A stretch of 64,000 bases of DNA from an uncultured Eubacteriales bacterium. GTDB taxonomy: Bacteria; Bacillota; Clostridia; Oscillospirales; Acutalibacteraceae. The DNA is taken from NCBI GenBank assembly GCA_900316385.1, contig ONCP01000007.1, positions 1 to 64,000 on the forward strand, given 5' to 3'. The translations under genes were made by a program, and so were the position numbers. The notes under the pieces are model-generated. The model had not been told where the DNA came from, did not search any database, and saw only the letters and a list, made by a program, of their open reading frames with translations. Every line of letters starts with the position of its first letter. Within the stretch, counting starts at the first letter, position 1. Below are positions 15,677 to 27,004 of the stretch, piece after piece.

Positions 15677-16477
15677 ATGAAAGAATTAATCACAAAATAC
15701 AGAAGACCACTTATCTTAATAGCGATCATCCTTGTTTTTACCTTGATTTTTACCACCGCCGCGATCACCTCGCCCCAAAAATCGTCGGAAGAGATCATTC
15801 TCGATATCTCGACCTGCTCAAAGCCCGAGGGCAAGGTAGTGGCGCACGGGATAGATATTTCCGTGTATCAGGGCGATGTGGATTTTAAAAAGGTAAAAGA
15901 AAGCGGCGTGGATTTTGTCATTATCAGGGCAGGAGCCACGGGCTTTGGCGACGATGATAATTTTGAGCAAAACTATAAGGGCGCCGTTGACGCGGGGCTT
16001 GACGTCGGCTGCTATTACTACACCTACTCGACTAACGCCGAGGAGATCGGCGCGGACGCCGAAAATCTGCTCGAGATCATCAAGGGTAAGGAGTTTGATT
16101 ACCCCGTTTTCCTCGATTTTGAGGAAGAATTGCTCAACTCGGCCGACAGGATCGAGACTAATACCGAGATGATAGACGTTTTTTGCAGGAAGATAAAGCT
16201 TGCGGGCTATTATCCGGGAGTGTACACCTCGTCCTCGGTATATGAGAATTATCTGGAGACCGTTTCCCTCGGTTCAACGTGGGATTTCTGGGTCGCCAGC
16301 TATAACGACCATACATACGATTCCGATGAGTACTCCGCGGGCTTTTCGATGTGGCAGTATTCTGACCTCGGCAAGGTCGACGGCATCGACTCAGACGTCG
16401 ATATGGACGTTAGCTTCGTTGATTATCCACAGATCATCAGGGAGTTTAAATCAAAGCTCCTGAAATATTCAATTTAA
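15677..16477 (+). CDS. GH25 family lysozyme, membrane-anchored
   Basis: The 266-aa protein has an N-terminal signal anchor (PLILIAIILVFTLIFTTAAI) and a GH25 muramidase domain: HGIDISVYQGDVDF, DFVIIRAGATGFG, VFLDFEEE with the catalytic acid pair, VYTSSSVYENYL and the end WQYSDLGKVDGIDSDVDMD. It is expected to hydrolyse the β-1,4 bond between MurNAc and GlcNAc outside the membrane. It has its own promoter. Confidence 0.93.
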   Translation: MKELITKYRRPLILIAIILVFTLIFTTAAITSPQKSSEEIILDISTCSKPEGKVVAHGIDISVYQGDVDFKKVKESGVDFVIIRAGATGFGDDDNFEQNYKGAVDAGLDVGCYYYTYSTNAEEIGADAENLLEIIKGKEFDYPVFLDFEEELLNSADRIETNTEMIDVFCRKIKLAGYYPGVYTSSSVYENYLETVSLGSTWDFWVASYNDHTYDSDEYSAGFSMWQYSDLGKVDGIDSDVDMDVSFVDYPQIIREFKSKLLKYSI

Positions 16478-16526
16478 ATATACAAGTTGATTTTATTCCT
16501 TTTTTAATTTAGAGGAGTTGTTTTTA

Positions 16527-18491
16527 ATGACCTATACCAATAACGACCTCGGCTGTACTTATTTTTCAGACCGAACCATTTTCAAGGTCTGGTCTCCCGA
16601 CGCTTCCGATATTCGCGTCCAGCTTTATAAGACAGGCTCCGATGAGGAGCCCGGCGCGCAGAAGCTCGAGAGCTACGGTCTGAAGCTTGACAGTACGACG
16701 GGCGTATGGTCGATCATCGTTTTCGGTGATTTGAAGAATCTTTATTACACCTATCTTGTGACCGTCAACGGCGTTACCCGCGAGACCCAGGATGTTTATT
16801 CCAAGGCCGTAGGAGTTAACGGCAGACGCAGTATGGTGTGCGACCTCACCGCTACCGACCCCGAGGGCTGGAATGCGGATAAGCACATTTTTGTCAAGAA
16901 CCCCACGGACGCTGTTATCTGGGAGGTTCACGTAGGTGATTTCTCGGGAAGCCCCAGCTCGGGCGTGTCCGAGAAGAACCGCGGAAAGTACCTTGCCTTT
17001 ACCGAGGAGGGCACAACGATCAACGGCGCGGGCAAATTCCCGACCTGCCTTGATTATCTGAAATATCTCGGCGTGACCCACGTTCATCTCAACCCTGTCT
17101 ACGACTTTGACAGCGTTGACGAGGCGCACCCCGAAAAGGGCGAGTACAACTGGGGCTACGATCCCGCTAACTACAACGTTCCCGAGGGCTCTTATTCCTC
17201 AAATCCCTTTGACGGCAACGTTCGTATCAACGAGTTCAAGCAAATGGTCCAGGCGCTTCACAACGCGGGTATCGGCGTTATTATGGACGTTGTATATAAC
17301 CACACAAGCTCGATCGATTCCTGCTTTAACCGCACGGTTCCCGATTATTATTACCGTAAATACGGCGACCGTTTTCTGAATTCCTCGGGTTGCGGAAACG
17401 TTTTCGCGAGTGAAAAGGAAATGGCGCGCAGCTATATCGTGGACAGCGTTTCCTACTGGGCGAACGAGTACCATATCGACGGCTTCCGCTTTGACCTTAT
17501 GGGCTGTATCGACACCACGACAATGAATATGGTTCGTCTCGCGCTCGACGAGATCGACCACAGAATACTTATCTACGGCGAGCCGTGGACTGCCAACCTC
17601 GGCGAGAACGGCATCCCCTTTGAGGACGCCTGCGTCAAGGAAAACGCTCACAAATTAAGCTCGAGAATAGCTATGTTCAACGACGCGTTCAGAAATGCCC
17701 TCAAGGGCAACAACGACGATTCGTCCATCGGCTACATCCAGGGCAATAATCATAATATTTACTACGTTATCTCTGGTATCCTCGCGTGCTCGTCTACTAC
17801 CTTCCTCAAGTGGGCGCAGAGACCTACCCAGTGCGTGACCTATGACTCGGCTCACGATAACCTTACCCTCTGGGATAAGCTGCTAAAATCCTGCGGCAGA
17901 AACGATTATGATACCACGGATGAGAGGATCCTCGCGATGAACAAGCTCTCCGCGGCACTCATCTATACCTCTCAGGGTATTCCGTTCATTCTCGCGGGTG
18001 AGGAAATGGCGAGAACCAAGAAGGGCGATCATAACAGCTATAATTCACCGCTCAGCGTCAACGCGATCGACTGGACAAGAGCGAGAACATACCGCAATCT
18101 TGTGAATTATTACAAGGGACTTATCGAGATCAGAAAGAACTTCTCTCCGTTCAGAGAGCCCTCGACGATCGCCGTTTCCAACACATATTTTGAGACGAAC
18201 GGCCGCGCGATCGCGTATACCGTTCCCAATATCACCCACGCCGAGTGGGATATGATGGCGATCCTCTTCAATAACGGAGACGAGCCCGCCACTATCACGC
18301 TCAAATCTCACACCACGCTTCCTCATTCGTGGGTGTGCGTAGCAAACTACGACAGAGCGGGCTTTGAGGAGATAAAGCGTATCGACGGAAACGATATCAA
18401 GATTCCGCCTATGACCGCGCTTATCCTCGTAGACGACAAGAGCTACGACCGCGTCCTCGCCGAAAAGGCGTTAAAGCAAGAGAACGCGTGA
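16527..18491 (+). CDS. pulA: Type I pullulanase / debranching GH13 enzyme
   Basis: The 654-aa protein has an N-terminal CBM48-like domain (TIFKVWSPDASDIRVQLY) and a GH13 barrel with YNWGYDP (the type I pullulanase hallmark), VIMDVVYNHT, GFRFDLMG (nucleophile Asp), YGEPW (acid Glu) and VTYDSAHDNLTLWDK. There is no signal peptide, so it probably debranches glycogen or imported maltodextrin in the cytoplasm. I start at the ATG at 16527, which is 9 nt after AGAGGAG. A terminator follows. Confidence 0.94.
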   Translation: MTYTNNDLGCTYFSDRTIFKVWSPDASDIRVQLYKTGSDEEPGAQKLESYGLKLDSTTGVWSIIVFGDLKNLYYTYLVTVNGVTRETQDVYSKAVGVNGRRSMVCDLTATDPEGWNADKHIFVKNPTDAVIWEVHVGDFSGSPSSGVSEKNRGKYLAFTEEGTTINGAGKFPTCLDYLKYLGVTHVHLNPVYDFDSVDEAHPEKGEYNWGYDPANYNVPEGSYSSNPFDGNVRINEFKQMVQALHNAGIGVIMDVVYNHTSSIDSCFNRTVPDYYYRKYGDRFLNSSGCGNVFASEKEMARSYIVDSVSYWANEYHIDGFRFDLMGCIDTTTMNMVRLALDEIDHRILIYGEPWTANLGENGIPFEDACVKENAHKLSSRIAMFNDAFRNALKGNNDDSSIGYIQGNNHNIYYVISGILACSSTTFLKWAQRPTQCVTYDSAHDNLTLWDKLLKSCGRNDYDTTDERILAMNKLSAALIYTSQGIPFILAGEEMARTKKGDHNSYNSPLSVNAIDWTRARTYRNLVNYYKGLIEIRKNFSPFREPSTIAVSNTYFETNGRAIAYTVPNITHAEWDMMAILFNNGDEPATITLKSHTTLPHSWVCVANYDRAGFEEIKRIDGNDIKIPPMTALILVDDKSYDRVLAEKALKQENA

Positions 18492-18526
18492 GTCGGGTTT
18501 GAGTTGAAAGTCAGATAGTTATTGTG

Positions 18527-18562
18527 AAGCCTTCTCATTAATGGGAAGGCTTTTGCTTTTAT
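18527..18562 (+). terminator. Terminator after pulA
   Basis: AAGCCTTC/GAAGGCTT stem (10-nt loop) followed by TTGCTTTTATTT. Confidence 0.8.
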
Positions 18563-18613
18563 TTCTCATTTCAAAATAACTTTCCACTTTCAACTTTCCA
18601 CTTTCCACTTGCA

Positions 18614-18651
18614 AAGTCGGTGAGTGCACCCACGTAAGTGGGACAACGGAC
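18614..18651 (+). repeat. Interspersed repeat R2, partial
   Basis: First half of the R1/R3 repeat (AAGTCGGTGAGTGCACCCACG through GGGACAACGGAC), preceded by the same TTTCCACTTT/CAACTTT pyrimidine tract as R1 (18577–18610). The sequence then diverges (18652–18755) into a stretch without a gene before R3. Confidence 0.8.
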
Positions 18652-18755
18652 CCGTGAGGCACGGGAGCCGATTCCGCCTTTGGAAAGCTTTGCATTTGTT
18701 ATAAATTTCATCAACGGCGGTTCAAGCTTCGTAGATGAACCTTTCCTCCCGCAGC

Positions 18756-18837
18756 AAGTCGGTGAGTGCACCCATAACAGTGGGACAACGGACTTTTGAT
18801 AATGCCGCACTGAGTGCGACGTGGAAATAAAAAAAAC
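18756..18837 (+). repeat. Interspersed repeat R3, abutting the rpsF promoter
   Basis: Full-length copy of R1 with a few base changes, including both small hairpins and the GGAAATAAAAAAAA end, directly joined to the -35 box of rpsF. Confidence 0.85.
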
Positions 18838-18865
18838 TTGACAAATGCGGAAAATCGGCTATAAT
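18838..18865 (+). promoter_or_regulatory. Promoter of rpsF-ssb-rpsR operon
   Basis: TTGACA, 16-nt spacer, TATAAT. Confidence 0.87.
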
Positions 18866-18871
18866 AGTAAT

Positions 18872-18941
18872 GTTACACATTGTGTAAATAAAAAATCCTT
18901 GCGGCGAAAGCCGCCATTATGTCCAGAAGGAGGTGTAGACA
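18872..18941 (+). promoter_or_regulatory. rpsF leader with hairpin, possible S6:S18 autoregulatory site
   Basis: The 70-nt leader contains a GC-rich hairpin GCGGC-GAAA-GCCGC at 18901–18914 between the promoter and the AGAAGGAGGTG ribosome site. S6:S18 is known to bind a structured motif in its own mRNA leader in many bacteria. The internal loop and CCG bases that would identify that motif are not something I can confirm by eye. Confidence 0.4.
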
Positions 18942-19235
18942 TTGGCAGTAAAGGCAAATTACGAGACAGTAATGATTTTCTCCTTAAAGCAGGGCGAAGA
19001 GGGCATTCAGGCTCTTATTGAGAAGTTCAAGGCTTTAATCGAGAAGAACGCTACTCTGCAGAATGTTGATGAGTGGGGTAAGAGAAGACTCGCTTATCTT
19101 ATCAACAAAGAGAGCGAAGGCTACTACGTACTCATGAACTTTGAGTCCGAGGCAGCGTTCCCCGCAGAGCTCGACCGTATTTTCAAAATCACGGACGGCG
19201 TTATGCGCTCAATGATTATCAAAAAGGGTGAATAA
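18942..19235 (+). CDS. rpsF: 30S ribosomal protein S6
   Basis: The 97-aa product has the S6 pattern NYETVMIFSLKQGEE, VDEWGKRRLAYLINKESEGYYVLMNF and ITDGVMRSMIIKK. The start is TTG at 18942, 8 nt after AGGAGG; the gene has no ATG at this position. It is the first gene of the standard rpsF-ssb-rpsR operon. Confidence 0.98.
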   Translation: MAVKANYETVMIFSLKQGEEGIQALIEKFKALIEKNATLQNVDEWGKRRLAYLINKESEGYYVLMNFESEAAFPAELDRIFKITDGVMRSMIIKKGE

Positions 19236-19274
19236 TTAAAAGCACGCTTTAAGCGAATGAAAGGATGAAGGATT

Positions 19275-19760
19275 ATGTTGAACAGAGTAATTTTAATGGG
19301 TCGTCTGGTCGCCGACCCCGAGCTCAAAACCACAGGCTCGGGTATCAGCGTGACCTCGTTCCGTATCGCGGTTGACCGCAGCTATGTAAAGCAGGGTGAA
19401 GAGCGCAAGGCTGACTTCATCGATGTCGTATGCTGGCGTCAGCAGGCGGAGTTCGTTTGCAGATATTTCGGCAAGGGCTCTCTGATCGCGGTTGAGGGAC
19501 AGCTCCAGACGCGTACCTATCAGGCAAAGGACGGCACAAATCGTTATGTTGTCGAGGTAGTTGCTGATAATATCAGCTTCACGGGAGAGAGGAGAGACAA
19601 CTCTCAGTCGAGCTATAACCAGAGCTACAATCAAAGCTATAATCAAGGTTATGCTCAGCCCCAGCAGCCTCAGCAGCCCGCCCAGCCCGCGCCGAGTTAT
19701 CAGAGCGGCTCCAACTCCGACTTCCAGGAGATGCCGTTTGACGATGACTTACCGTTTTGA
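19275..19760 (+). CDS. ssb: Single-stranded DNA-binding protein
   Basis: The 161-aa protein has the OB fold (MLNRVILMGRLVADPELKTT, FIDVVCWRQQAEF, GSLIAVEGQLQTRTY), a Q/S/N/Y-rich linker with SYNQ repeats (residues 113–130) and the acidic tip DDDLPF that binds repair partners. Standard position between rpsF and rpsR. Confidence 0.97.
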   Translation: MLNRVILMGRLVADPELKTTGSGISVTSFRIAVDRSYVKQGEERKADFIDVVCWRQQAEFVCRYFGKGSLIAVEGQLQTRTYQAKDGTNRYVVEVVADNISFTGERRDNSQSSYNQSYNQSYNQGYAQPQQPQQPAQPAPSYQSGSNSDFQEMPFDDDLPF

Positions 19761-19821
19761 TTCTTAGTTTCCCGAGGGAAATGAATAGAAAAGCTTCTAA
19801 ATTTTGAAAGGAGAAATGATC

Positions 19822-20058
19822 ATGGCAGATCGTCCGATCCGCGGCCGTAAGGGTCGCAGAAAAGTCTGCGCCTTCTGTGTTGACAAGGTAGAGACTATCG
19901 ATTATAAGGATATCGCCCGTCTTCGCCGTTATATGAGCGAGCGCGGCAAGATCTTACCCCGCCGTGTAACAGGCACTTGCGCAAGACACCAGAGAGCTTT
20001 GACAACCGCTATCAAGCGTGCTCGTCAGGTCGCGCTTCTTCCTTATACAACAGACTGA
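19822..20058 (+). CDS. rpsR: 30S ribosomal protein S18, zinc-binding form
   Basis: The 78-aa product has [10 protein letters not shown] (C16, C19), [18 protein letters not shown] and [18 protein letters not shown]. The cysteine pair plus the GTCARH cysteine and histidine indicate the zinc-containing (C+) form of S18. I start at the ATG at 19822, behind AAAGGAG, rather than the upstream TTG at 19804, which would overlap the ribosome site. Confidence 0.97.
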   Translation: MADRPIRGRKGRRKVCAFCVDKVETIDYKDIARLRRYMSERGKILPRRVTGTCARHQRALTTAIKRARQVALLPYTTD

Positions 20059-20060
20059 TA

Positions 20061-20092
20061 AAAAGGCTCCCGAATCGGGAGCCTTTCTTTTT
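20061..20092 (+). terminator. Terminator after rpsR (bidirectional)
   Basis: AAAGGCTCCCG-AAT-CGGGAGCCTTT followed by CTTTTT. It is symmetric enough to serve the convergent minus-strand gene as well. Confidence 0.88.
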
Positions 20093-20144
20093 ATACTAAC
20101 ACCTAATAAAAAGCAGACGCTAAATAGTACGAATAAAAGCTTTG

Positions 20145-21005
20145 TTATACTACCTTTACCTTGACCTTTAAGCTCTTTACGCCGTTTACCTTGACTTTCA
20201 GGGTCGTTGTGCCTTTTTTAAGACCTTTTATCTTGAGCGAGGCGTCGGATTTTTTTGAAACGATTTTCGCGATCTTGGTACCGTAATAGACGTTGTTGAT
20301 ACGCTTGGATTTGCCTGTCAGCTTCAGCTTTGCGGTTTTGCCCTTTTTCACCTTGATCGTTGTCTTGCTGATTTCGGGAGACGAGGTTACCGTAACCTTG
20401 CAGCTGATAGGCTTACCGTTTTTGGTTTTGCCTGTAAAAGTTGTGGTTCCCTTAGTAAGACCTACAACGAGAATACCGCCCTTTTCTTTTACTATCTTTG
20501 CGATATTCTTGTTCGCGATCTTCCAATTTACGTTTACGTTGTCCGCGCGCTTTTTCTCCACTCCTGCCTTGAGCGTTATAATGTTTTTTTCGAACTTAAC
20601 GCCCTTCACGCCGTTGAGCTTTGAGGCGACCAGCGGCAGTTCGTTTTCTTCGATAACGCCCTTGTCGTAAGCCTCCGCCAGCTCATATTCCTTTCGGTTG
20701 ACGCTGTCGAATATAAAAATCATATAAGCGCTGCTGTTTGTGGTGTAAAGATATTCGCCGAGATTATCGGGCTGCGCGCTTATGGATAAGTCCTGTCTGA
20801 TACGCTCGAGATATCTTCCGCTGCCAATGCTTTCAAACACCTCGACCTCGATATCGTCGGCAGTAGCCTCAGGATTAACCGTCTTGAGCTCTTCAAGCTT
20901 GAATTGCTTGAAAATTTCTATATCAGAGATCGTTGCAGCCGAAGCCGCGGCGATTCCCGATATAAGAATCAACATTGATAAAATGATTGCAGTTAGTTTT
21001 TTCAT
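20145..21005 (-). CDS. Secreted protein with C-terminal Ig-like (Big_2-type) repeats
   Basis: The 286-aa protein has a signal peptide (MKKLTAIILSMLILISGIAAASA), a helical acidic N-terminal region, and two or more Ig-like repeats with the recurring pattern AKIV…KGTTTFTGKTKNG and IKGLKKGTTTLKVKVNG. Such repeats are usual in surface proteins of Ruminococcus-type bacteria. The N-terminal 140 residues are not recognised. GGAGGT precedes the ATG. No anchor or catalytic motif is seen. Confidence 0.82.
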   Translation of the reverse strand: MKKLTAIILSMLILISGIAAASAATISDIEIFKQFKLEELKTVNPEATADDIEVEVFESIGSGRYLERIRQDLSISAQPDNLGEYLYTTNSSAYMIFIFDSVNRKEYELAEAYDKGVIEENELPLVASKLNGVKGVKFEKNIITLKAGVEKKRADNVNVNWKIANKNIAKIVKEKGGILVVGLTKGTTTFTGKTKNGKPISCKVTVTSSPEISKTTIKVKKGKTAKLKLTGKSKRINNVYYGTKIAKIVSKKSDASLKIKGLKKGTTTLKVKVNGVKSLKVKVKVV

Positions 21006-21277
21006 AAAAAATACCTCCTTGCGATATATGTTTATATACTTTGTTTTACGTAGTAATTATAACATATTATTTCTAAAAAATATATTCGCAATAGTACAAA
21101 ATAGCGAAGCTCGTATTTGTATATAGTGTTCAAAAAATGTCACACAATTTTGCGAATAAACTAAAATCGCGCTCTGTATTTTTCACGCGAGAAAATTTTG
21201 TGTTAATTCCATAAAGCCCTTTTATTTTGCCGAATCCATTGTATAATAAATATATATGGATTTTAAGAGGTGTAAAT

Positions 21278-23840
<2,563 letters not shown>

Positions 23841-23855
23841 TTTTAATAATAACGT

Positions 23856-23890
23856 ATACCGTCTTTCACGGAAAGGCGGTATATTTTTTT
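23856..23890 (+). terminator. Terminator after ligA, just before spoIIIAA
   Basis: ATACCGTCTTTC/GAAAGGCGGTAT stem (one G·U, 3-nt loop) with a seven-T tail. It ends only 22 nt before the spoIIIAA start codon. Confidence 0.85.
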
Positions 23891-23912
23891 GCCCTTTTTC
23901 ATATATCTTACT

Positions 23913-24827
23913 ATGAAAAACAAGGACAACCTCAATCAGATAAAAAACGTTCTGCCGTTCTCGGTGCGCAGTATGCTGCGATTTTTCCCCGAGGCTCTTA
24001 CTGAGATACGCCTGAGAAGCGAGAGACCGATCGTGTTTTACAGCAACACAAAAAGGCTTTTCCTCGGCGATGACGGCGGCTTTATTACGGAGCTAGGCAA
24101 AAAAACGGTAAATACCTCTCAGCGCGAGATCGCCGAATGCTTCAATAACATTTGCAGTCACTCGGTCTACTCAAAGCAGAACGAGATAATAAACGGCTTT
24201 GTCACGATCAAGGGCGGCAGCCGCGCGGGTATCTGCGGAACGGCGATCACGGACAACGGCAGGATAACCAATATCCGAGACTTAACGTCGATAAATATCC
24301 GCGTCGCGCGCGAGATATTCGGCGTCGGCGAGGGACTGTTGAAGGAGCTAGGGGACGTTTTCGGCGGAGTTTTGCTCTGCGGCGCTCCGTGCAGCGGAAA
24401 AACGACCGCACTCCGCGATCTTGCCAGAGTGCTGTCGTATTCAAAAAAGATCTCGCTTATCGACTGCCGCGGCGAGCTTGCCGCTGTTTACGGAGGTGTG
24501 GCTCAGAACGACGTGGGACTTTGCGATATCCTCGACGGCTATTCAAAGCGCGACGGCTTTGACCACGCGGTCAGGTGTATGTCGCCCGATATCATAATCT
24601 GCGACGAGCTCGGAAGCCCCGACGACGTCAACAGCGTGCTGAAGGCGGCGGAAAGCGGCGTCAGCGTGATAGCGGCGGCTCACTGCCGCGACAGGCGCGA
24701 GCTTATGCTCAGACCCGAGCTGAAAAGGCTCGTTTTGTCGCGTTGCTTCGGGAAGATAGTCTTTCTGAGCACAGGGGAAAGGGTCGGACAGATCGAAGGC
24801 TCGGTGAGCGCGGATGAGCTTGTATAG
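23913..24827 (+). CDS. spoIIIAA: Stage III sporulation protein AA (engulfment/feeding-tube ATPase)
   Basis: SpoIIIAA is the secretion-type ATPase of the SpoIIIA–SpoIIQ channel between mother cell and forespore. The 304-aa protein has a Walker A motif G157-APCSGKTT165, Walker B SPDIIICDELGSPDD and the conserved TEIRLRSERPI and GGSRAGICG parts. It starts at the ATG at 23913, but no Shine-Dalgarno is visible there. It overlaps spoIIIAB by 14 bp. Confidence 0.95.
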   Translation: MKNKDNLNQIKNVLPFSVRSMLRFFPEALTEIRLRSERPIVFYSNTKRLFLGDDGGFITELGKKTVNTSQREIAECFNNICSHSVYSKQNEIINGFVTIKGGSRAGICGTAITDNGRITNIRDLTSINIRVAREIFGVGEGLLKELGDVFGGVLLCGAPCSGKTTALRDLARVLSYSKKISLIDCRGELAAVYGGVAQNDVGLCDILDGYSKRDGFDHAVRCMSPDIIICDELGSPDDVNSVLKAAESGVSVIAAAHCRDRRELMLRPELKRLVLSRCFGKIVFLSTGERVGQIEGSVSADELV

Positions 24828-25302
24828 GGTGGTCGGAGCGGCGCTGGTTTTGGTTTCCTGCACCGCGTTCGGCTTTTATTACGCGTATCGGCTTGGGCTG
24901 AGAAGCAAATTTTTGAGAGCGTTTCTATCGCTTTTGTCGCGGCTTGAAACGGGCGTGCGCTACTCGCGCGAGGATATCGTGACGCTGATAAAAGCCTCGT
25001 CGCCGAAAACGCTTTCGGCTTGCTTCCCCGACGATGACGACCCTCGGCGGTTTCTTGACGAAACGGTCGGGCGTTTTAAGACTTCCTTCAACCTGAACTC
25101 GGAGACGGTCTTAGCGTTGGAGTATTTCGCCTCGTTCATCGGCTCGTCGGACGTTGAAGGTCAGATAAACCACCTCAGGCTGTGTCAAAGCAGCTTTGAA
25201 CAGCTCTATAATAATTCTCTGGAAGAATATAAAACCAAATCAAGACTATATAAAATACTGGGATTTTTCGCGGGAGCCGCGCTCGCTCTCGTAATGCTCT
25301 GA
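24814..25302 (+). CDS. spoIIIAB: Stage III sporulation protein AB
   Basis: The 162-aa product has an N-terminal membrane span, RLGLRSKFLRAFLSLLSRLETGVRYS (a GspF-like helical segment) and a C-terminal span LGFFAGAALALVML, as in SpoIIIAB, the platform-like subunit working with SpoIIIAA. It is normal in length and overlaps spoIIIAA. Confidence 0.93.
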   Translation: MSLYRVVGAALVLVSCTAFGFYYAYRLGLRSKFLRAFLSLLSRLETGVRYSREDIVTLIKASSPKTLSACFPDDDDPRRFLDETVGRFKTSFNLNSETVLALEYFASFIGSSDVEGQINHLRLCQSSFEQLYNNSLEEYKTKSRLYKILGFFAGAALALVML

Positions 25303-25314
25303 AGGAATGATAAC

Positions 25315-25509
25315 GTGGACGTAGATATGATATTCAAAATAGCCGCGATCGGCATAATAGTCGCCGTGCTCAATCAGCTATTGATCCGCAGCGGCCGCGA
25401 GGAACAGGCGATGCTGACGACACTCGCGGGACTGATCGTGGTGATGTCGCTTCTGATGACGCAGATCAGCTCGCTGTTCACCACGATAAAGGGGCTGTTC
25501 GGGCTGTGA
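25315..25509 (+). CDS. spoIIIAC: Stage III sporulation protein AC
   Basis: The 64-aa two-span membrane protein (IFKIAAIGIIVAVLNQLL, then LTTLAGLIVVMSLLM) matches SpoIIIAC in size and pattern. The start is GTG with GAAGGAATG upstream. It overlaps spoIIIAD by 4 bp. Confidence 0.93.
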   Translation: MDVDMIFKIAAIGIIVAVLNQLLIRSGREEQAMLTTLAGLIVVMSLLMTQISSLFTTIKGLFGL

Positions 25510-25898
25510 ATATACTCGCTGTTTCCTGCGTTGCGGTCACCGCGGCGGTGCTCTCGCTCTCGCTTCGAAGATATAACGCCGAAATATCGATCGCCATTGC
25601 GGTGACGGGCTCGGTGATCGTCTTTACCGCCCTGCTCCTGAACCTATCGTCGGTGTACGAAACGGTCAAATCGCTCTTTGACTCGTCCTCGGTCAGCTCA
25701 AAGTACATAGGTATCCTGATAAAGGCGGTCGGTATCTGCTTTCTCACGGAATTTGCTTCCGACTGCTGTCTTGACGCGGGGCAGAGGGCGCTTTCGAACA
25801 ACATAATAATCGCGGGCAAGGTGCTGGTCGTCGTGACGGCGATCCCGATGTACCGCGACGTGCTCGACTGTGCGCTTTCTCTTACGGGAGGTTCGTGA
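25506..25898 (+). CDS. spoIIIAD: Stage III sporulation protein AD
   Basis: The 130-aa protein has four likely membrane spans and the conserved YIGILIKAVGICFLTEFASDCC segment of SpoIIIAD, with GKVLVVVTAIPMYRDVLD at the end. The start is GTG within a GTGA stop/start overlap. Confidence 0.93.
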   Translation: MNILAVSCVAVTAAVLSLSLRRYNAEISIAIAVTGSVIVFTALLLNLSSVYETVKSLFDSSSVSSKYIGILIKAVGICFLTEFASDCCLDAGQRALSNNIIIAGKVLVVVTAIPMYRDVLDCALSLTGGS

Positions 25899-27004
25899 TG
25901 AAGTATATTTACGCGCTGACGGCCGCGCTGTTCATCATTCTGTTTTCCGCGATACCCGCGAGGGCGATAGATTACGATACCAAAAAGATCACCGACAGCC
26001 TCTCCGACGAAGCGAGAGGCTCGCTCGACAGGCTCGGAGCCGACGCTCCGAGTGTTGAGGATATGAAGGATCTGAGCTTTGACAGTCTGCTCGGCGAGCT
26101 GCTGTCGGATTCGGAGAAAAGCCTTCGTTCGCCGCTTGCGTCGCTCGTTTCGCTGATCGCGTGTTTGCTTGTCTGCTCGCTGTTTTACTCGCTCAAGGGC
26201 TCGGCAAAGACCACCGCTATGCGCGGCGTGCTGTCGCTGTGCGCGTCGCTGTGCGTAACGCTGACGGTATGTGCGCCGATCCTCGGCTTTATCGATTCCG
26301 CGTCGACTGTTATCAAGGCCGCCGCCGACTTTTCGCTCGCGTATATACCCGCGCTGGCGTTCGCGCTTTCCGCGTCGGGCAGAGCCGTAAGCTCCGCGTC
26401 TTATTACGGGCTCAACATCTTTCTCGGACAAACCGTATCACGGGCGTCGTCCGACTTGATCGCGCCTTTTCTCAAGGCGATGCTCGCGCTGAGCGTAACC
26501 GACGCGGTGTCCCATAATGTTGATCTGAGCGGTATCATCAAGACGGTCTCAAAGTACACGAAGCTCGCGCTTGTATTCCTGATGACGCTGTTCAGCTCGT
26601 TTCTCTCTGTCAAACAGCTCCTCGGAGCGGGAGCCGACAATCTGTCGTCAAGGGCTGTCAGGCTCGGGCTTTCAAGTCTTGTGCCCGTTGTCGGAGCCGC
26701 GCTGTCTGAATCGTACAAGACCGTGGAGGGGAGCGTCGGGCTGTTGAAATCGGGCGTCGGTGTTTTCGCTCTGCTTGGCGTGGCGTTTACCTTTCTGCCC
26801 GTCGTTCTGAGCGCGGTTTTCTGGTCGCTGAGCCTTTCCGCGGGGAAATGCGTCGCGGAGCTGCTCAACCTTCGGGAGCCTGCTTCTCTGCTCGGCTCGG
26901 TCGGCGAGGTCATATCCTCGGCTCTTGCGGTTTTGCTCTCCGTGATGACCGTTTTTATTATCTCGACGGCGATAGCTCTCACGGCAGGAGGCTCGAATGG
27001 ATAA
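25898..27004 (+). CDS. spoIIIAE: Stage III sporulation protein AE
   Basis: The 368-aa protein has a signal peptide ending PARA, a short soluble region and about eight membrane spans with the SpoIIIAE segments SLFYSLKGSA, LAYIPALAFALSASG and YYGLNIFLGQTV. I use the ATG at 25898; a GTG directly before it is the alternative. The overlap with spoIIIAF supports one operon. Confidence 0.94.
   Translation: MKYIYALTAALFIILFSAIPARAIDYDTKKITDSLSDEARGSLDRLGADAPSVEDMKDLSFDSLLGELLSDSEKSLRSPLASLVSLIACLLVCSLFYSLKGSAKTTAMRGVLSLCASLCVTLTVCAPILGFIDSASTVIKAAADFSLAYIPALAFALSASGRAVSSASYYGLNIFLGQTVSRASSDLIAPFLKAMLALSVTDAVSHNVDLSGIIKTVSKYTKLALVFLMTLFSSFLSVKQLLGAGADNLSSRAVRLGLSSLVPVVGAALSESYKTVEGSVGLLKSGVGVFALLGVAFTFLPVVLSAVFWSLSLSAGKCVAELLNLREPASLLGSVGEVISSALAVLLSVMTVFIISTAIALTAGGSNG

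Noticed and set aside
18571..18810. Minus frame of 79 codons with a peptide also found at 11379–11900
   Set aside because: The shared peptide comes from the interspersed DNA repeat, not from a gene family.
21006..21240. A gene in the AT-rich gap before the HD gene
   Set aside because: Frames are short and lack ribosome sites; the region is probably back-to-back promoter space (TATAAT at 21242 on plus and a TTATAAT on minus near 21055).
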